Notes: a model not told the origin generated them from the letters alone. Shown: positions 35,687-44,837, counted from the first letter of the stretch. The stretch is DNA of 64,000 nt from Gracilibacillus orientalis (GCF_900114645.1 NZ_FOTR01000001.1:124001-188000); one strand, 5' to 3'. Numbers and translations: made by a program.

Positions 35687-36544
35687 CTAGTTTGCTTTTA
35701 CTGCTACGTTCTTTTCTGCAAGATTTGCCAATACTTGAACATTGGAATTAACTTCCTCCATTGTTGCGGTTAGTTCTTGAATAGAAGCTGCTTGTGAATC
35801 AGATTGCTCATTTACATTTTGAATACGTTCATTTAGATTACCTATAGCATCTTTTATCTCGTTCGTTATCGATTGAATTTCATTCACTTGTTCTTTCGAG
35901 TTATTTGCCATTTTTCTAATTTCATCTGCCACCACTGCAAAGCCTTTACCATGCTCACCAGCACGAGCAGACTCTATAGCTGCATTAAGTCCTAATAAGT
36001 TACTTTGCTCTGCAATTTCTTTCACAACATTGGACATCTTTTCAATTGTTTCTGCACTATTACTTACAGTATTGGCTCTGTCGGAAACCTGATGAATATC
36101 AGTGGAAAGTGTATTAATTGCTTCTGCCATATCTTCCACTGTATTTGTCACCTCATCCATCACTGTCGATAGATTACTTGATGTTTCATTTAATTTTTGT
36201 GCATCCGCAATACTTTGTCCAACTCCGATCCCACCAATTACATTACCTTCTTCATCACGTAAAGGGATTGCCCTAGCAATTAAATGAACACCAAATAATT
36301 CAGGTGGAACAGCAGCTGCTTGATTTTTATTCTCTCTAATAGCTTGTGTCACAATGTCGCCATCCATTAATGGATCACCTGGTTGAACATTGAGAGAAAA
36401 ATTTTGAGCAGGATAGTTAATAATTAACTTTTCTGCATCATAAATCCCTATAGTTATATCGTCATTTATGAGTGTTTGCAGAAAAGGACCTACTCTGATA
36501 AACGCTTGTAATATCGGATGATACTGTTCTATGTTTACTTCCAT
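35687..36544 (-). CDS. yfmS: Soluble methyl-accepting chemotaxis protein (YfmS-like)
   Basis: 285 residues, same length as B. subtilis YfmS, without membrane helices. An N-terminal sensor domain (1-125, including [20 protein letters not shown] and [13 protein letters not shown]) is followed by a short coiled-coil signalling domain with the hairpin tip [20 protein letters not shown] and [17 protein letters not shown], which contacts CheA/CheW. Cytosolic sensing of a metabolite is expected. A sigma-D-like promoter lies upstream. In an operon with yfmT. Confidence 0.9.
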   Translation of the reverse strand: MEVNIEQYHPILQAFIRVGPFLQTLINDDITIGIYDAEKLIINYPAQNFSLNVQPGDPLMDGDIVTQAIRENKNQAAAVPPELFGVHLIARAIPLRDEEGNVIGGIGVGQSIADAQKLNETSSNLSTVMDEVTNTVEDMAEAINTLSTDIHQVSDRANTVSNSAETIEKMSNVVKEIAEQSNLLGLNAAIESARAGEHGKGFAVVADEIRKMANNSKEQVNEIQSITNEIKDAIGNLNERIQNVNEQSDSQAASIQELTATMEEVNSNVQVLANLAEKNVAVKAN

Positions 36545-36575
36545 TTTATTCCTCCTTTATACTCCTACACTATTA

Positions 36576-36602
36576 TTATCGGATAATTTTGTAAATCATT
36601 AA
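36576..36602 (-). promoter_or_regulatory. Sigma-D-like promoter of yfmS
   Basis: Minus strand: TTAA, 15-bp spacer, TCCGATAA, close to the motility sigma-D consensus TAAA-N15-GCCGATAT; suits a chemoreceptor. Confidence 0.45.
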
Positions 36603-36622
36603 GTAGATGAATGTTTTTGGAT

Positions 36623-36718
36623 AATAAAGTGAGACTATGATCAGTAGGAGTTTTAGCCTCCACTGATCTTATTAGGGTGTTAGGTGGGGGCTTTACAGAC
36701 GGTTAGCACCGTGATAAA
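36623..36718 (+). repeat. Dispersed hairpin element, copy A (internally deleted)
   Basis: About 96 bp: hairpin 1 (GATCAGT...ACTGATC with inner GGAG/CTCC) and the conserved 3' end with ACAGACGGTTAGCACCGTG. Compared with the copy at 43875 it lacks most of the left arm of the second hairpin. It lies about 45 bp upstream of the flavodoxin-fold gene. Confidence 0.75.
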
Positions 36719-36765
36719 AGAATACATAAGTAAAGTAGATTATGGATATAGAAAGGAGAGTACAA

Positions 36766-37464
36766 GTGACAACATTATTAATCATATCTCATCCCGACAT
36801 GATCGAGTCCAGCAGTCAACAGTATTTTTTAAGTTCCATTAAAAATCAAGACGATATAACCATTCACCATTTAGAAAATCTGTACCCAGATAGCCATATA
36901 AATGTAGCGAAGGAACAGGAATTATTAAGACAACACGATCGGATTATTTTCCAGTTTCCTTTTTATTGGTATAGTACAACACCCCTTATAAAGAAATGGC
37001 AAGATGAAGTTTTGGGTGAAGGTTTTGCGTATGGAACAAGAAGGAAGCCACTTGCTGGAAAGGAATTTGGCTTAGTTTTGATGATAGGAGTAGCTGAAAG
37101 GGAATACCAAGCTGGGGGTGAGGAACTATTTACGATTAGTGAACTCACCAAGCCATTTCAAGCAATGGCTAATAAACTAGGAATGATTTATCTTAGGCCA
37201 CTATCCGTATTCCAATTTTTTTATATGGAAGAAAAACAGAAAATGGATACCTTAATCAGGTATTGGCAGATGCTCAAAATGGAAAGAGATATTAGTTTAG
37301 CTAACAGGGAAAATTGGCTGATAGATCAACTGCGGCAAGTTTCACAATCTAACCTGGAAACTGCCGATAGTGAAATTATTAAGTTTGCAATTGAGCGAGT
37401 TCAAGAAAATCGAGATCAAATAGACGAACTAAAAATGGTGTTAGACGATATGTTTCTAGAGTAA
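36766..37464 (+). CDS. Flavodoxin-fold NAD(P)H dehydrogenase (quinone) family
   Basis: 232 residues of the Flavodoxin_2 (KefF/YwrO/MdaB-like) family: LLIISHPDMIESSSQQYF, RIIFQFPFYWYSTTPLIKKWQD and GKEFGLVLMIG are the FMN-binding and active-site stretches. Probably a two-electron quinone or electrophile reductase. The C-terminal ~60 residues are a helical extension longer than usual. Start GTG at 36766 because AAAGGAG lies 8 nt upstream; the ATG at 36742 has none. Followed after 23 bp by a small gene, likely co-transcribed. The repeat element upstream may form part of the leader. Confidence 0.82.
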   Translation: MTTLLIISHPDMIESSSQQYFLSSIKNQDDITIHHLENLYPDSHINVAKEQELLRQHDRIIFQFPFYWYSTTPLIKKWQDEVLGEGFAYGTRRKPLAGKEFGLVLMIGVAEREYQAGGEELFTISELTKPFQAMANKLGMIYLRPLSVFQFFYMEEKQKMDTLIRYWQMLKMERDISLANRENWLIDQLRQVSQSNLETADSEIIKFAIERVQENRDQIDELKMVLDDMFLE

Positions 37465-37487
37465 TTTTCTGAATAGGAGGATAAAAA

Positions 37488-37673
37488 GTGATGGAAGAAA
37501 ATGAATGGATCATTCAACAATTACAACATATATTGGACAAAAGCGATCATTACAATCAACGTACTTTGATGAAAGCTACTCAGGATATCATTAAAGAGCA
37601 AGCAAAACGAATCGAACAAATGGAAGGCGAAATGGAAGGAACAATTTGGAGTCCAAGAAAATGGAGTGAATGA
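37488..37673 (+). CDS. Small hypothetical protein, 60-61 residues
   Basis: Helical, charged small protein (QQLQHILDKSDHYNQRTL, then KEQAKRIEQMEGEMEG) without membrane segment. AGGAGGATAAAAA precedes tandem GTG-ATG starts. Downstream of the quinone reductase gene and before a terminator, so probably in that operon. No family recognised. Confidence 0.62.
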   Translation: MMEENEWIIQQLQHILDKSDHYNQRTLMKATQDIIKEQAKRIEQMEGEMEGTIWSPRKWSE

Positions 37674-37682
37674 AAAAACAGG

Positions 37683-37719
37683 AAAACTATCCATTTATTT
37701 ATAAATGGATAGTTTTTTT
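37683..37719. terminator. Bidirectional terminator
   Basis: 16-bp stem (37683-37698/37701-37716) ending in T7. Confidence 0.85.
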
Positions 37720-37731
37720 ATCCTCCGCTTT

Positions 37732-38262
37732 TTAAGCAGGAAAATCATTATCTTGAAAATAGCGCTCTGTTAGAATTTTTACATGGTGAAGTTCATGACC
37801 TGCAATAATAAATGCCAGTGCTCGTACGGTTACCGGGCAACCGTTGGCATCCCCCCAATTAATCCAGACATCATTTCGTAAGTTTTTTAGTAATTGAACG
37901 GTAGAGTTTCGAACGGATACATAATCTTCTATAAGAGTTATAACAGGATAACTTTCAAACATGGCTTCTTTGACAAATTCATCCTGATCATGACCAGGCA
38001 ACTGTGCTTTTTCCCCACGTGCTATACAAAAAAGGCGGTAAGTCATATAACGCTCTGTATCAGCTAAATGTCCGATTACTTCTTTAATACTCCATTTTCC
38101 AGGTGCATAGCGAAATTCAGCCTGTGCTTCTGTTAAATTGCTCAGTCGCTGTAATATATCCTTTCTTTGCTTCTCTAATATATCCATAATTTGGCCTTCT
38201 GGAACCATTTCCACATAAGATGCATATTTGTCGGCATATTCATTTTTTGTTGGTCTGTTCAC
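37732..38262 (-). CDS. DinB/YfiT-like metal-dependent protein
   Basis: 176 residues of the DinB_2 four-helix family: KWSIKEVIGHLADTERYMTY carries the first His ligand and AGHELHHVKIL the other two. Relatives are thiol (bacillithiol) transferases or metal-dependent hydrolases, so a detoxification role is possible. GTG start with GAGGAA 8 nt upstream. Convergent with the quinone reductase operon. Confidence 0.8.
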   Translation of the reverse strand: MNRPTKNEYADKYASYVEMVPEGQIMDILEKQRKDILQRLSNLTEAQAEFRYAPGKWSIKEVIGHLADTERYMTYRLFCIARGEKAQLPGHDQDEFVKEAMFESYPVITLIEDYVSVRNSTVQLLKNLRNDVWINWGDANGCPVTVRALAFIIAGHELHHVKILTERYFQDNDFPA

Positions 38263-38425
38263 TTTAAATTCCTCATTTCCTTATATCGAATAATTATGCT
38301 TAACCTACATCATGATAGTTTTATATATAATAGTTACTTTACATGCATCCTTTTATTTGTCAAGTTAGCCAGAATTATAATGATTCCAAACAAAAAAAGT
38401 AAATGCGAAGATAAAATCTAAGCAT

Positions 38426-39163
38426 TTACTTTTTAGAATGAAATGGACATTTAGATAAAGTTTGATTATCATCCCGCAAAAAATATTGCTTCCACTCAAA
38501 ATTATCGTCTGCTCCATATCGTTTTAGTTCTGGGTGAATAGTGACCGAATCATAATTTTCTATTCTTTTTCTCACTTGCTGTTTTATTTTTTCTGCGTGA
38601 CTAGAATCGTTAAAATTTTGAAACACCCACCTAGGAGTAATGGCTAACATAAATGTAGGAAAAGATCTACTGTTTCGTTTTAGATGGGACGGGGTTGCAC
38701 AATACATAAAGTACCTTTCACCATGAAAACTAAATTCCCACATGTGATGATGTGGATCTGTCGGAATTTCACTTGACCATTCTTCATTATCATAAGCCTT
38801 CAGATTACTAAGTTGCTCCCAAAATAACTGTTCATATTGTTCAACTGTATATGTTTCCATCATATCCTCTGGTATTTTATAAAATACGATCAATGACGTG
38901 TACTTTCCAAGTTGCCTTGAGTGTTCCGAATAAATATTTAACAATTCAGCAAGCTCTTGAATCGTTTTTTCTTCTGTTGGATCGCCCACAAATCCAAAAC
39001 GCAGTTGATTTAAAGCATAGCCTATTGTTGCTGGAATACAGGGAAATGATTGTTCTTTATTTGACATTTTTTCTTTAAATTGTTCAAGGATTGTTTGTTT
39101 CCAGTGATCAAGCGAGTTTTGCTTCGCTAGATCTTTGTTGTACAATTTGTTCAAAATAATCAC
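38426..39163 (-). CDS. YqcI/YcgG family protein
   Basis: 245 residues; PCIPATIGYALNQLRFGFVGD near the N-terminus, HMWEFSFHGERYFMYC in the middle and KCPFHSKK at the C-terminus are the hallmark of the YqcI/YcgG family, whose function is not established. The conserved Cys and His suggest a heme or metal site. GTG at 39163 or TTG at 39154; GAGGTGATTATT favours the TTG. Confidence 0.8.
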   Translation of the reverse strand: MIILNKLYNKDLAKQNSLDHWKQTILEQFKEKMSNKEQSFPCIPATIGYALNQLRFGFVGDPTEEKTIQELAELLNIYSEHSRQLGKYTSLIVFYKIPEDMMETYTVEQYEQLFWEQLSNLKAYDNEEWSSEIPTDPHHHMWEFSFHGERYFMYCATPSHLKRNSRSFPTFMLAITPRWVFQNFNDSSHAEKIKQQVRKRIENYDSVTIHPELKRYGADDNFEWKQYFLRDDNQTLSKCPFHSKK

Positions 39164-39327
39164 CTCACGCCCTCTTACATCATATTCACCAAAACAATAT
39201 GTGGGTGGATGTTTAAGTGAAATGGGCTTTAGCGGAGGTGCTACCTATCTAATTTTGCTAAAAAAATAACGGGAAAGCAATAGCGATGTTCCCTTTATTC
39301 ATTAATGAACGCCAACTTAACATAAAA

Positions 39328-39831
39328 TTAAAGCGGTGGATTTTCCACGCCTAAATCAATCCAATCTTCTTTCGGTGGTCCATATACTCCAAAAGGTTTT
39401 ATTCCTGCTTGACGCATAAGAACTGTTGCTTGTCCACGATGATGTGCAATGTGTTTGATTAGTCCCATTAGAATTTGAGCATTTGTTTCTTCTCTTCCAA
39501 ATGCATCTTGCACTTTCTCTAAAGATTCATCTGTCCATTGTTGTTCGATGACTTGAGATGCATAAGAACTTACAGTTTGGAAGGTTTCAACTATTTCCTT
39601 GGCTGAAGTTGGGACACTTTCTGCCTTTTCTACTTTGTCTATCTCTAACCCGAAATTAGCTAAATAGTCTGGAATAGTTATTGTTAAATGCCATGTAATT
39701 CTTCCCAATGTACGACCTTCTGGATAAATTTGTTGTTTTAGCGACTCATCCGTCAATCCATCCAAAACCTTTTGAGTAAGCATTGCTTCCCGTTTCCATT
39801 CTTTAATAAAGTCGGCAATCGTTACATACAT
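39328..39831 (-). CDS. DinB family protein
   Basis: 167 residues, DinB-like four-helix bundle: TLGRITWHLTITIPDYL and GLIKHIAHHRGQATVLMRQAG supply the three His of the metal site; ends GVYGPPKEDWIDLG. Distinct from the DinB_2 protein at 37732. GGAGGTATTATAC before the ATG at 39831 decides the start. Probably a metal-dependent thiol transferase; substrate unknown. Confidence 0.82.
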   Translation of the reverse strand: MYVTIADFIKEWKREAMLTQKVLDGLTDESLKQQIYPEGRTLGRITWHLTITIPDYLANFGLEIDKVEKAESVPTSAKEIVETFQTVSSYASQVIEQQWTDESLEKVQDAFGREETNAQILMGLIKHIAHHRGQATVLMRQAGIKPFGVYGPPKEDWIDLGVENPPL

Positions 39832-40000
39832 GTATAATACCTCCACCATCCATATTTTGATAAGAAGTTCTATCATAAATACATCATAGAACAAACGTTC
39901 CCTATATTTCAAGTATCTTGCTTTCAGCCTCTACAACTTATTATTTAGTGTTTATTCTTTTTATCAGTGTATTTAATAGAAATCTTATTCCCTAAAACAT

Positions 40001-40054
40001 TTAAGAACTAGTTAAGAATTACCTAATAGGGAATTAAGATTCTCTAAATATAAT
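40001..40054 (+). promoter_or_regulatory. Phased TTAAGA repeats and -10 box
   Basis: TTAAGA at 40001, 40012 and 40034, with a weaker CTAATA at 40023, gives four sites at 11-bp steps, followed by TATAAT at 40049. Direct hexamers at 11-bp period are the normal target of OmpR-type response regulators. Confidence 0.42.
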
Positions 40055-40115
40055 AGTTTCAGAATCAAAATACACTTGATGCTGAGTTGAAATTTAAATA
40101 GAAGGAGTTTTAATT

Positions 40116-40616
40116 ATGATGAAAAAGATAGCCTTTATAGCTATACTTGCACACCTGTGGATTCAATGGATTATGTTGGGGAGTATCTTACTGGACACCT
40201 TCATGGTCTATCCAAATATCTTCTATAATATTCCTGAATCATTGGAGGTAAGTATGGAATTCATGGCAGTAGCTAGTCCGCACACTTATTTTCCCCCTTT
40301 AGGAATGGCTAGTATTTCCACTGGAATATTGGCTGTCATCTTGTCATGGAAAGTTAAACCAGCTCGTTATTGGATATTGTTAAGCATGCTAATGATTGTT
40401 TTGGAAGGAGCAACTTCCATGATTTTCGAATGGCCACGTAACGAAATCATGTTTATGGAGGGAACAGCAGTTCATTCTATTGACTTCCTTATACAAACAG
40501 CACGAGAATTCTTAATTGTTCACGGATTCCGTGTAGCCTATAACATTATTGGCTCTATTTTTATGTTTGTTGGTTTTATAAAGTACTACAAACATCTTGT
40601 TTTAAATAAAAGCTAA
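40116..40616 (+). CDS. Hypothetical four-helix membrane protein
   Basis: 166 residues with hydrophobic segments at about 5-27, 60-78, 85-103 and 140-158. PRNEIMFMEGTAVHSIDF lies between helices 3 and 4. Resembles small DUF1772-like membrane proteins, but this is not secure. GAAGGAG lies 9 nt upstream. The promoter carries 11-bp phased repeats, so it is probably controlled by a response regulator. Monocistronic with terminator. Confidence 0.65.
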   Translation: MMKKIAFIAILAHLWIQWIMLGSILLDTFMVYPNIFYNIPESLEVSMEFMAVASPHTYFPPLGMASISTGILAVILSWKVKPARYWILLSMLMIVLEGATSMIFEWPRNEIMFMEGTAVHSIDFLIQTAREFLIVHGFRVAYNIIGSIFMFVGFIKYYKHLVLNKS

Positions 40617-40639
40617 CATTCTATTTGAATGGAACAGAG

Positions 40640-40675
40640 AAAAAACACACTAAACATACGATGGTGTGTTTTTCT
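40640..40675. terminator. Bidirectional terminator
   Basis: AAAAACACAC/GTGTGTTTTT stem (40641-40650/40664-40673). Confidence 0.7.
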
Positions 40676-40733
40676 TCGAACTATAACCTGTTTTTTAAAT
40701 TAACATTTCATTAAAGTTATTATACATTCTACT

Positions 40734-40850
40734 TTACAAAGAATTGCCTCGCGAAGGAGATTTGGCTTTCCCTCTTTTTTGTTCATCAGGTATTTTCTTA
40801 TCTGGATTTGTAGGAGCATAATTAGGTTTTTCTTTTCGCTGTTTAGACAT
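40734..40850 (-). CDS. 38-residue basic small protein
   Basis: Very hydrophilic, Lys/Pro-rich product (KQRKEKPNYAPTNPDKKIPD in it), resembling minor small spore proteins in composition but not assigned. CGGAGGG lies 5-7 nt before the ATG at 40850; a longer upstream frame has no start signal. Function unknown. Confidence 0.55.
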   Translation of the reverse strand: MSKQRKEKPNYAPTNPDKKIPDEQKRGKAKSPSRGNSL

Positions 40851-41025
40851 TTGAATCCCTCCGATTGAAAGTACTACTTTGATACTAATCTTATGGTAAC
40901 CAGGAATTTGTATAGTTATTCTTACTAGAAAAAACATTAGATACTGAAAACTCATTTCTCACTGCATTTATTTTTCCGAATATAAATAGAAGTAAATATC
41001 ATGGTATTAATGAAGGAGTTTAAGA

Positions 41026-42432
41026 ATGAATATTTATGAAAAAAACTACTGGTCTGTTTACTGCGACTTTCTTGATGACTTTGCAGAATTAGAATACAAA
41101 GGGTACCATTTAGCTTATCTTTTCCACTATGACAGTTTAATCAGAGAAAATAAACAATTGATCAAGTCCTTACATGACCCTGCATCTCATAAGAATAAGT
41201 TAATCGACTTATCAGATATTCAGCAGAAATTCTATATGGAAAAAGCCACTATACAAAGACCTTTAAAGAAAAATGATAGTGGTAAAATACTCTTACATGA
41301 TGTATATGACCTTTTGCGATTTCCCAATCACATCTTTTATCATTATTTTGATAAACACAAAACACTGATCATGCAAGATACTAGTAGTCAAAAGAAGGGA
41401 AAACAATATCTTGTTGATTTAAAAGGCTATTCAATACAAAACTTTAACAGATATAAAAGAGATTTGACGGAGCCAATAGATAAACTGAAGAAGAGAACAC
41501 AGAAAATTTTATCCAAGTATCCTAACCATCTGGTCTATCATGATAGCACCTTTAGAAAAAGGGTATTGATGCAAATAGCCACGACAGTCAACCGTATTGA
41601 AGAAGCAGGGAATTTATTTAGGAAAGTGCCAATCTCCACTGTCATTGTCCCTTCCACTCATTATCCACAAAGTCGTACATTAGTTTTTGTTGCAGCTGGA
41701 TATGGTATTCCGACTATTTGTATGCAGCATGGTATCATCTCCAGTGAATTCGGTTATATACCAAAAATTGCAGACATCGATGCCGTTTATGGACCGTTTG
41801 AAATGGATTGGTATCAAAAGAACGGCGTAAATAAAGATGGTTTAGAAATCATTGGGCATCCTAGATTTGATATGATCAACCAAGCACCAAAGGAAGGACA
41901 AGAAGAAATAAAACAAAACCTTGGAATTGATCCAACTAAGAAAACCATTTTACTGATTATTCGAGGTCAACTTCTCTTTAAAGAATGGGCAACATTCCTT
42001 GACCATTTAACTATTAAGGATGAAGTAAATGTGATCATCAAGGACTTTAAATATAAAAAGGGGCATCCTCTTCTAGACACCCATTCATTTGTCTATGCTT
42101 CTAAAGGGTATCACCACTATGATCTCTTTAGCATATCAGATCTGGTTGTTTCTTATGCTTCCACAGTAGCTTTAGAGGCTATTCTAGCAAAAAAACCAGT
42201 ATTCATTTTAAATGAATCTTTTCCTGGTCACACGGATTATTATGATAAGCTGGGAAAACTTGTACAATCTGATCCTAAGCAATTATCTACATTAGTCTCT
42301 GATTTTTATAAAAATGAAGATTTACATTTATATACAACCAAAACAGTTGCTGAATTTCTATCCAAAAGTTATATCCATGAAAATCCTTCTGGTGAGCGGC
42401 TCATTCACTTGATAAACAGACTTTCGAAATAG
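41026..42432 (+). CDS. CDP-glycerol glycerophosphotransferase-like GT-B protein
   Basis: 468 residues. The C-terminal half has the nucleotide-binding pattern of the CDP-glycerol/teichoic acid polymerase and capsule transferase group (QHGIISSEFGYIPKIADIDA, EIIGHPRFDMI, TILLIIRGQ, DLVVSYASTVALEAILAKKP, then GHTDYYDKLG). The N-terminal 180 residues are helical and not recognised. It probably acts at the inner membrane face in wall or capsule polymer synthesis; the next gene is an LCP protein that attaches such polymers to peptidoglycan. GAAGGAG lies 9 nt before the ATG. Confidence 0.7.
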   Translation: MNIYEKNYWSVYCDFLDDFAELEYKGYHLAYLFHYDSLIRENKQLIKSLHDPASHKNKLIDLSDIQQKFYMEKATIQRPLKKNDSGKILLHDVYDLLRFPNHIFYHYFDKHKTLIMQDTSSQKKGKQYLVDLKGYSIQNFNRYKRDLTEPIDKLKKRTQKILSKYPNHLVYHDSTFRKRVLMQIATTVNRIEEAGNLFRKVPISTVIVPSTHYPQSRTLVFVAAGYGIPTICMQHGIISSEFGYIPKIADIDAVYGPFEMDWYQKNGVNKDGLEIIGHPRFDMINQAPKEGQEEIKQNLGIDPTKKTILLIIRGQLLFKEWATFLDHLTIKDEVNVIIKDFKYKKGHPLLDTHSFVYASKGYHHYDLFSISDLVVSYASTVALEAILAKKPVFILNESFPGHTDYYDKLGKLVQSDPKQLSTLVSDFYKNEDLHLYTTKTVAEFLSKSYIHENPSGERLIHLINRLSK

Positions 42433-42610
42433 TTATATATTATATTACCTAATTCGTAACTGGTGATATTCAAAATAATCCGTTATTATTTGACTAAATG
42501 AAGAAATACCTGTAACTTTTATATTGGTAATTCGTCATATAAGAGTGAGATGCTTTTTATCGACAAAAAATTCTAATAGAATAATAGACAATAAAGGTGA
42601 GGTATTTACT

Positions 42611-43678
42611 TTGAGTGAACTTAGAACAGATCGAAAGAATAGAAAAAAAACAAACAAATGGAAAAAGCGAATATTATGGATTATTGTATTGATCTTTATC
42701 TCCGTAATAGCCTATGGTATTTACTTATTTGTGAACGTTTATGATGCATCTAAAGACTCCCATGTAGAAATAGATCGTCCAGAGGGTAAATCAGAACTCA
42801 GAGAAAATGATGTTAAGATTGGTGATGATCCATTCTCCATTTTATTAATTGGTGTGGAAGATTACGAAACAGACGGTGAAAATGGTCGTGCAGATACACA
42901 AATTGTGGTGACAGTTAACCCCAATACAAATAAACTGACCATGACATCCGTTCCACGTGACACAAGGATTGAATATTCAGCAGAAGAGGCTGGACAACAA
43001 TATGCAGGTTTTCATAAAATAAATGCATCGTACACTTATGGCTCCATAAGCGGCTATGGTGAAGATAAACTTACTGTTGAAAAAGTAGAGGAATTGTTGG
43101 ATATCCCTATTGATGAATATGTCACCGTCAATTTTGACGGGTTTAGAGATATTGTCAATGCACTTGGTGGTGTTAATGTTGATATCAAAGAACCGTTCTG
43201 GGAAAAGAACTTCTATGAAGGTGAAGACAAGATCTACTTTGAAAAAGGTGAAAGCAAATTAAATGGTAAAGAAGCCTTGGCATTTGTTCGAATGAGAAAG
43301 CGTGAAGTAAACAGCATCTATTCTCGTGATGAAAGACAGCGTCAATTTATTCAGGCATCCATTGATGAAGCTATTTCAGCAAATACTCTTTTTAAAGTGG
43401 GAGAAATTACAGATATTTTAGGCGAAAATGTAACGACAAGCTTAAGCCCATCAGAGATTTTTAGTTTGCAAAACGCATACTCCTCAATGGATTCTTCTAA
43501 CATTGAAACCTATGAAATTGAAGGTGGAAATCAAAAAGTAGGTGGAATTTACTATTTTGTTCCTTCAGAAGGGGCAATAAATACAGCATCTCAACAATTG
43601 AAACAGGAACTAGAATTAACACAAGATAATAAAGTGGATAATTCTGCTAATCAAGATCAGAATACCGAAGCTGAATAA
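42611..43678 (+). CDS. LytR-CpsA-Psr (LCP) family wall polymer ligase
   Basis: 355 residues: Lys/Arg-rich cytosolic N-terminus, one membrane helix (about 20-42), then the extracellular LCP domain with FSILLIGVED, RADTQIVVTVN, SVPRDTRIEY, GFRDIVNALGGVNVD and ALAFVRMRKRE, whose Arg/Asp bind the polyprenyl-pyrophosphate substrate. It transfers teichoic acid or capsule chains to peptidoglycan. The TTG at 42611 is chosen because AAAGGTGAGG is correctly spaced; no ATG suits. The C-terminus is Asn/Gln/Glu-rich. Confidence 0.9.
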   Translation: MSELRTDRKNRKKTNKWKKRILWIIVLIFISVIAYGIYLFVNVYDASKDSHVEIDRPEGKSELRENDVKIGDDPFSILLIGVEDYETDGENGRADTQIVVTVNPNTNKLTMTSVPRDTRIEYSAEEAGQQYAGFHKINASYTYGSISGYGEDKLTVEKVEELLDIPIDEYVTVNFDGFRDIVNALGGVNVDIKEPFWEKNFYEGEDKIYFEKGESKLNGKEALAFVRMRKREVNSIYSRDERQRQFIQASIDEAISANTLFKVGEITDILGENVTTSLSPSEIFSLQNAYSSMDSSNIETYEIEGGNQKVGGIYYFVPSEGAINTASQQLKQELELTQDNKVDNSANQDQNTEAE

Positions 43679-43712
43679 CGATTAATTTTAAAATGCTCAT
43701 ATACAATACAAA

Positions 43713-43755
43713 AAAGCCTTGTTGTTTACGCGTCACTTAACAACAAGGCTTTTAA
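43713..43755. terminator. Terminator after the LCP gene
   Basis: 14-bp stem AAAGCCTTGTTGTT/AACAACAAGGCTTT (43713-43726/43739-43752). Confidence 0.85.
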
Positions 43756-43789
43756 TCACGGTGTGAATCCGTCCGTAAAACCCCCACCG
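43752..43789 (-). repeat. Hairpin element 3' end, degenerate inverted copy
   Basis: TAATCACGGTG, CCGTC and a CCCCCAC block, in the order of the reverse complement of the conserved 3' end, with several differences. Faces the full copy about 85 bp away. Confidence 0.4.
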
Positions 43790-43874
43790 ATCGAAGTCTC
43801 TCTATCTCTTTTTTCTTAATGATCTAACTGAAATATTCTGTACTTAAACCAAGATAAACTAATCCAGATACAAT

Positions 43875-44024
43875 AATAAAGCGAGACTATGATCAGTGGG
43901 AATTTTAACCCCACTGATCATTAGCGAAACTTATCAGGGTGTTAGCGTCTGTTATCCCCCACTTAGCTTCCTTGTGTTACGAAGCTTGAAGTGGGGGCTT
44001 ACAGACGGTTAGCACCGTGATAAA
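43875..44024 (+). repeat. Dispersed hairpin element, full copy B
   Basis: 150 bp with two hairpins. Hairpin 1: ATGATCAGTGGG/CCCACTGATCAT. Hairpin 2, long: TTATCA.GGTG/CACC.TGATAA outside, CGTCTGT/ACAGACG, then CCCCCACTT.AGCTTC/GAAGCT..AAGTGGGGG inside. The 3' end is the ~27-nt sequence also present at 36690-36718 and 48652-48678. Confidence 0.8.
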
Positions 44025-44159
44025 GCCGGAAAAGAAAAAAACTTTACTAAGTGTAGACCAATCTCGCATCCAGCCCCACCTTTTTTTAGTAGCATCAAGC
44101 CAAAAGTAGTCAGCAAGGATAGCTAAAATAATAATGAAGGTTGCTATAATAGCTTGCAT
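43977..44159 (-). CDS. 60-residue membrane protein with repeat-derived C-terminus
   Basis: Strong GAGGAGC 8 nt before the ATG. Helix 1 spans about 3-21 (ATFIIILAILADYFWL), then a basic loop (ATKKRWGWMRDW) and a second hydrophobic stretch. From about residue 46 (FITVLTVCKPPLQAS) the codons come from the hairpin element on the opposite strand. The original 3' end was therefore replaced or disrupted when the element arrived. Not recognised; it may be non-functional or a new C-terminal variant. Confidence 0.6.
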   Translation of the reverse strand: MQAIIATFIIILAILADYFWLDATKKRWGWMRDWSTLSKVFFFSGFITVLTVCKPPLQAS

Positions 44160-44309
44160 AAGTTAGCTCCTCTCTCCCGTTTTTTATTTATATATATGCA
44201 GTAAATAGTTTTGCTATAGCTGTACACTTAATATTTTAGTTACTCTTCATAAACATAACCATTGATCAATTTTTATTTTACCATATATAACCATAACTCC
44301 AAAACAGCT

Positions 44310-44837
44310 TTACAACAAGCGATCTCTTCCTTTATACCATTCAAGCGCTCTACTTTCTATTTCTGTAGCCATTGATTCCTTTCCATTTATGTATGACTCC
44401 ATATCATAGGGAAATTGTTGTGCCAACTTCGATTTTAAATCACCATATCTCTGCTTTTCATCAGGATGGCTAATTAAATAACCTCGAAAAGCTAAGTGCC
44501 GCTTAATTTCACTACTTCCCAGCTGATAAATATGAACATGGTGAGTACGATTATCCCCACCTTTTTGGAAATACCTTCGTCCAGATATTCCGTTTTCGCC
44601 TTTAGGATTATAGCCTAACTCCTGCATTGCTTTATTGTATTTATCAACGTTTCTAATGTCTCTAACTATAGGCATAATATCTATGATTGGTTTCGCTTTT
44701 ATACCTGGAACAGATGTGCTACCGATATGGTGGATGTCTTCAATTTCTTTACCAAAAATGGTTTGGAGCTTTTCCACCTCTATCTTAAACATTGATACCC
44801 ACTCCTTATTATAAGGACACACGTCAACTTTTCTCAA
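44310..44837 (-). CDS. GrpB/UPF0157 family protein
   Basis: 175 residues of the GrpB family, which has a nucleotidyltransferase-like fold: YNKEWVSMFKIEVEKL, DIHHIGSTSVPGIKAKPIID, THHVHIYQ and HLAFRGYLISHPDEKQRYGD are diagnostic. Biochemical role not established. TTG start with GGGGGAT 8 nt upstream. Upstream genes are transcribed in the same direction. Confidence 0.85.
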   Translation of the reverse strand: MRKVDVCPYNKEWVSMFKIEVEKLQTIFGKEIEDIHHIGSTSVPGIKAKPIIDIMPIVRDIRNVDKYNKAMQELGYNPKGENGISGRRYFQKGGDNRTHHVHIYQLGSSEIKRHLAFRGYLISHPDEKQRYGDLKSKLAQQFPYDMESYINGKESMATEIESRALEWYKGRDRLL

